NCBI GenBank assembly: GCA_028622995.1
Contig: JAJQJQ010000003.1
Coordinates: 5,518,001 to 5,582,000, forward strand
Direction of reading: 5' to 3'
Source of the DNA: Panagrolaimus kolymaensis
Lineage: Eukaryota; Nematoda; Chromadorea; Rhabditida; Panagrolaimidae
DNA: 64,000 bases
The position numbers were made by a program, and so were the translations under genes. The notes under the pieces were generated by a model. It saw only the letters and a program-made list of their open reading frames with translations. It was not told where the DNA came from and made no database searches. This document shows, piece after piece, positions 59,847 through 64,000 of this stretch (positions are counted from its first letter, which is position 1; the number at the start of each line of letters is the position of its first letter).

Positions 59847-62800
59847 ATGTCACACTTTCAAACTGTCACTTCATTTAGCAGCAATGCTGGTGCTAGACCA
59901 GTGTCACAAGAAATAGCCGTTTCATCAAATAATGAATGCAAATGTTTCTCAGATCCATCTCTTCAAAGAAGAAATAATAATCGAGGTAATTTTATTACTT
60001 TTATCTGGCAAATTTAATGTAATTTGTATAGATTATTTTCCATATCTTTCTATTTATGAAAAGAAAGATGAATGCCGAGTAAATGGCTACTTGCTTCGTG
60101 ACGTACCAATTGATATTGAAATTACAAAAGTTAAGGAAGATGATGTGATTGGGTTTTGCTCTGATCCAATTTCGTTAGTTTTTTATTATTTTTAACATAA
60201 TTCTCAAAAGTTTTGATTTAGATATATTATAAGTATTAAACATGGTAAACATGAATGGCAAGATGAAAAGCGTTGGATTGATTTTGTAATTCTCGATAAA
60301 CGCCTTCGAGCTCGTCGCTTAAAAAATCGACTAAAACGTACTTTCAAAAGAAGAAACAACAAAAGTTGTAAAAATAATTTAAATTACGGTATGGGTATGC
60401 GACATCGCGCTGGTTGCCCTTATCGATGGTCGATTGATAGTGATGAATATGATATGACAACTTTTGCCCCACAAAAGGTCAAGCCTGAGCCAAAAAGTTT
60501 GACATTACCTGAATTTCCTAATGTACCAAAAGATCGACCAACAGAACGTAAAATCCAATTAGACTCATGGATTCGAAATGTCATTGAAATTCCATATGTC
60601 CGAAATTTTAATGAAACGGTAAATTTATTCATTCAAATATTATTTTTTTTTAAATAAAAGCTTTTGAAGACAAAATTCTTGGATGTCTCAAGATTCTCAT
60701 TTGTAAAAGGTATTGGAAAAAAGAGCCACGAAGGTATTGTAAAGAAACGTCTCGCTGTTGGTGGGGAAGTGTATATGGATTGTTCGCAAATGTTTTTACA
60801 TTATTTCATTCCAAAAACTAAAAGGTGCTATCTTCTGTTTGTCCCTTTTAAATAAAATGCTTTAAAATTTTTTTAGATGGCTTGTTATAAAAGATAGTTA
60901 CCTCTTTTACACTGATCTCAGGAAAGAAACAATTCGCTTAGTTATTCTCATGGATGAAAAATTCAAAATTAAACCAAGAGATCTTGGACTTGCCGGATTT
61001 TCACCAACCGAATTTGCCCTTATGAATGATGATTAGTAAGCTTTTGTTCCAAAGAATTTTTAATAAGAAATTAGAAAACATAATTTGCGTTTATTTTCAA
61101 AAAGTTTATTTTTTCATTAATTTTCAGTAAAATTTACATAAAATGCAATCGAAAAGAAGATGCAGTTCAATGGAAATTAGCTATTAGGGATATAACCCAA
61201 ACAACTGGAGCAATATGGCTTCAATACAAGCGTTTCAAATCAACTTATCCACTTCGAACAAAAGAAAATTATTCTCAAACATTTGTTGATGGATGTGATT
61301 ATTGGGAACGGGCTGCAGACATAATGGAAATGGCACGTGAAGAAATATTTATTGGGCATTGGTGGTTATCTCCAGAAATGTATTTGAAAAAGCCAATTCA
61401 TAATGGAAGTAAATGGCGCTTAGATCATATTCTTAAACGAGCTGCCGAAAGAGGCGTTCGAATTTTTGTGTTACTCTTTAAAGAATTTTCTCAAGGAATG
61501 TGTAGTAAATATTGTAAAAGAACTTTACAAGGATTGCATTCAAATATCAAAGTAAAAATAAATCAAACATTTTTAAATCAAATTTTAAAAAAATAATTTT
61601 TAGGTTATCCGTCATCCAGATCATGCCCCTTGCGCTGGAGTATTTTTATGGACCCATCATGAAAAATTCCTTGTGGTCGATCAATTAATTGCATTTGTTG
61701 GTGGTATTGATTTTACGTATGGTCGATGGGATGATCATCGACATGTGTTAACTGATCTCGGCTATGTTGATGTATTACCTCGGTTAAAAAATGAAACAGA
61801 ATCCATTGAAAATGGTTTAACTTCAGCAGTGGAAGCTGCAATCCAAGCAATTGTTGCGGATACAAATTTACCCGAACTCAAGGAAAATAAATGTAAGCCT
61901 CAAAGGCGAATTGAGCTATTATTTTTGGCAATTAATGGAGATCTTATTGGAAAAGATGTTTACTTGCTAAAACACGGGGATAAATCAAAACCAGAAACTG
62001 GAAGCATAATTTTGAAAATGTTTAAAATGAAAGGAATAAAAAACCTTCAAGAAGAAGAAATTGCTGAAGCTTTGATTAATGATAATGAAATCGAAGAGGT
62101 TTCATCTTTCATTACAGAAAATACTACTTTGGTAACGCCTTCTCCAATCGAATCACCAGAAAATGAAATTGTCAAAAATAAAAATTCAGAACATTCGATA
62201 AATTCCAAAATTCTTTCAAGTTCTATCATTCAAACATATCAGCATTCCATTCCCCAGGGCACCGACCTAGTACGAATTTCAGTTCTTAATCCAGATCCTT
62301 ATGAAATTCACGAAACAACTGTAATTCCACGTGGAACTCATTCACATAGCAACAATCCCTTTAGACGAGTTTATGAGAATTTAATGATTAAATTACGTCG
62401 ATATGGGTTTTCAAAGGAAAGCAAAACAATTGAGGAATATGTTATCAATTTATATACAATTTCGAAGCAACAAACAGAAATTGGACGAAAAGAAAATGCA
62501 GGGAAATTATTTCCTGGAAAGGATTATGTTAATTTTATTTACAAAGATGTTGTTGATGCTGATGATGCATTTAGTGGTTTGTTATTAGATTAGAAAAACT
62601 TCCTCTTAAATATGTGTTTTTTAAGATTTTACTGATAGATACAATGTTCCTCGTATGCCATGGCATGATAGTCAGTCAGCAACTTATGGAGAAGCAGCTC
62701 GGGACGTAGCTCGACATTTCATTCAACGATGGAATGCTGCAAAGGTTTGCTCTTTTTATCATACATTTTCCATCGTCTCATTAAGCAATATTTTAGCGTG

Positions 62801-64000
62801 AGAAATTAAGAAATAATGATTCATATCCTTACCTTATTCCAAAATCGTATGACAATATTCGTGTGCCAAGTACTCTCATTACAGATGATATGTTTAAAAC
62901 CGAAGTTCAAGTGCTTCGTTCAGTAACTCGATGGTCTGCAATGACAGATAAAACAGAGGAAAGTATACATACAGCATACATATCATTAATCGCTGGTGCC
63001 AAGCATTACATTTATATCGAGAATCAATTTTTTGTTTCAATGATCAATAACGCGGATGTTTCCAATGAAGTTTGCAAAACAATTTGTGACCGAATTATTC
63101 GCGCTCATCGGTAATTATATTAAAAAAACTACTTTTACTAAAATAATCTTAATTAGTTATTTCAGAAATGATGAAACATTTCGTGTATACATTATGCTTC
63201 CCCTATTTCCTGCAATGGAAGCAGACATGAAAAGCAATCAATATAATGTTATGTATACAATGCTTCATTTCTTATACACATCCCTTTCACGTGGTTCATA
63301 TTCTTTGTTGGGATGTTTAAAAGAAGCAGGTGTCGAAGATCCATTTAAATATTTATGTTTTACTTCATTGAGAACACATGACGAATTAGCAGGAAAAATC
63401 TTATCCGAATTAGTTTATATCCATTCAAAATTTATGATTATTGATGATTTACATGTTATTAATAGTAGCGCAAATATTAATGACCGTTCATTGGTTGGCG
63501 ATCGGGATTCAGAAGTTGCCCTTTGTATAACAGATACGGAATTTGTGAAATCAACAATGAATGGTGAAGAATTTTATGCAGGGAAGCATGCATATGCGAT
63601 GAGAATAAGATGTATGAAAGAACATTTGGGTTTATTACCGGGAATGCGTTCACCAGCCCAAGATGATATTGATGTTAGTGATCCAGTGGCTGAATCATTT
63701 TTCCAAGGAGTATGGCGTAAAACTGCTGAAAACAATACAAGAATTTTTGACGATGTATTCAAAGCTCTTCCAACAGACAAGGTAAATCCAAAATTTTCTC
63801 GCAATAAATGTTTAAACAAAAACTTTTTTTAGGTTAAAACGCTTCATGAATTAGGAGAATGGAATAAAGAAACACCCATGTCAGTTTCAGATCCCAAAAC
63901 AGCAAAAGAACATATAAAAAATTTAACTGGACATTTAGTTCAATTTCCACTTTATTTTATGGAAAAAGAAAATTTGTCTCCACAAAACTTTCCTTTTACT
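59847..64000 (+). CDS. pld-1: Phospholipase D (PLD1/2 type, PX-PH-HKD-HKD), partial 3'
   Basis: This enzyme hydrolyses phosphatidylcholine to phosphatidic acid and choline. The start [15 protein letters not shown] (59847) is the first in-frame ATG. A PX domain ([11 protein letters not shown]..., [18 protein letters not shown], then a basic [13 protein letters not shown] stretch) is followed by a PH domain (60.66-61.2 kb; [17 protein letters not shown]). The first catalytic motif is HHEKFLVVD in [14 protein letters not shown] (about 61655). The second is [20 protein letters not shown] (about 63422), followed by [11 protein letters not shown]. Both show intact HxKxxxxD residues. An acidic Ser/Pro-rich loop of about 100 residues (about 62.05-62.25 kb) separates them. 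Introns keep phase where checked. The window ends inside the C-terminal region ([13 protein letters not shown]...). Confidence 0.9.

Noticed and set aside
1..64000. tRNA, rRNA, spliced-leader RNA, CRISPR and telomere (TTAGGC) arrays
   Set aside because: None recognised when reading both strands. A tRNAscan-SE or Infernal run would be decisive.

Overview
The window is nuclear DNA of a nematode. It is very A/T-rich, with long poly-A and poly-T runs. Genes are split by many short introns (about 45-60 bases, GTAAGT-type donors, TTTTAG or TTTTCAG acceptors) and a few long ones. Several families seen here are nematode-specific or typical of nematodes: a MLT-10-like moulting protein, a ground-like protein, a patched-related PTR protein and a nicotinamidase with an EF-hand. 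The base composition resembles plant-parasitic Tylenchina, but the species cannot be fixed from sequence alone. I saw no rRNA, tRNA, CRISPR array or telomere repeat array.

Left third (1-23 kb). On the minus strand are the start of an MTRFR-type mitochondrial release factor (cut by the window edge) and a complete kinesin-4/KIF21 (KLP-12-type) gene of about 8.4 kb. A 3.2-kb intron of the kinesin gene holds a small two-membrane-span gene on the opposite strand. Upstream of the kinesin lies a 466-bp non-autonomous hAT-type element with a perfect 8-bp target duplication and G+C-rich palindromes. Next come a COMM-domain tail (minus), an FGD/EXC-5-type RhoGEF (plus), an MLT-10-like gene (minus) and an unknown secreted protein (plus).

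Middle third (23-45 kb). Plus strand: PNC-1-type nicotinamidase, a patched-related protein, a small secreted or anchored protein, an unrecognised protein and a small secreted peptide-like protein. Minus strand: a BORCS6-like lysosome-positioning subunit, a ground-like protein and a large ATP8B-class P4-ATPase flippase.

Right third (45-64 kb). After a gene-poor stretch comes a 1,600-bp element with about 363-bp inverted repeats and TA flanks. It is followed by a hAT/DUF4371 transposase-derived gene whose long reading frame survives although catalytic and zinc-type residues are gone. Then come two tandem minus-strand paralogues that look like rearranged, ATP-site-less Hsp70 proteins: a degenerate nucleotide-binding domain, a stub of the substrate-binding domain, then a second half nucleotide-binding domain. 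The spacer between them carries three G+C-rich GAA-loop hairpins. The window ends inside a phospholipase D gene (PX-PH-HKD-HKD).

Most genes are ordinary housekeeping or cuticle/moulting genes and do not form one pathway. The most unusual region is 49-59 kb, with its mobile DNA, inactivated transposase gene and duplicated Hsp70-derived genes.
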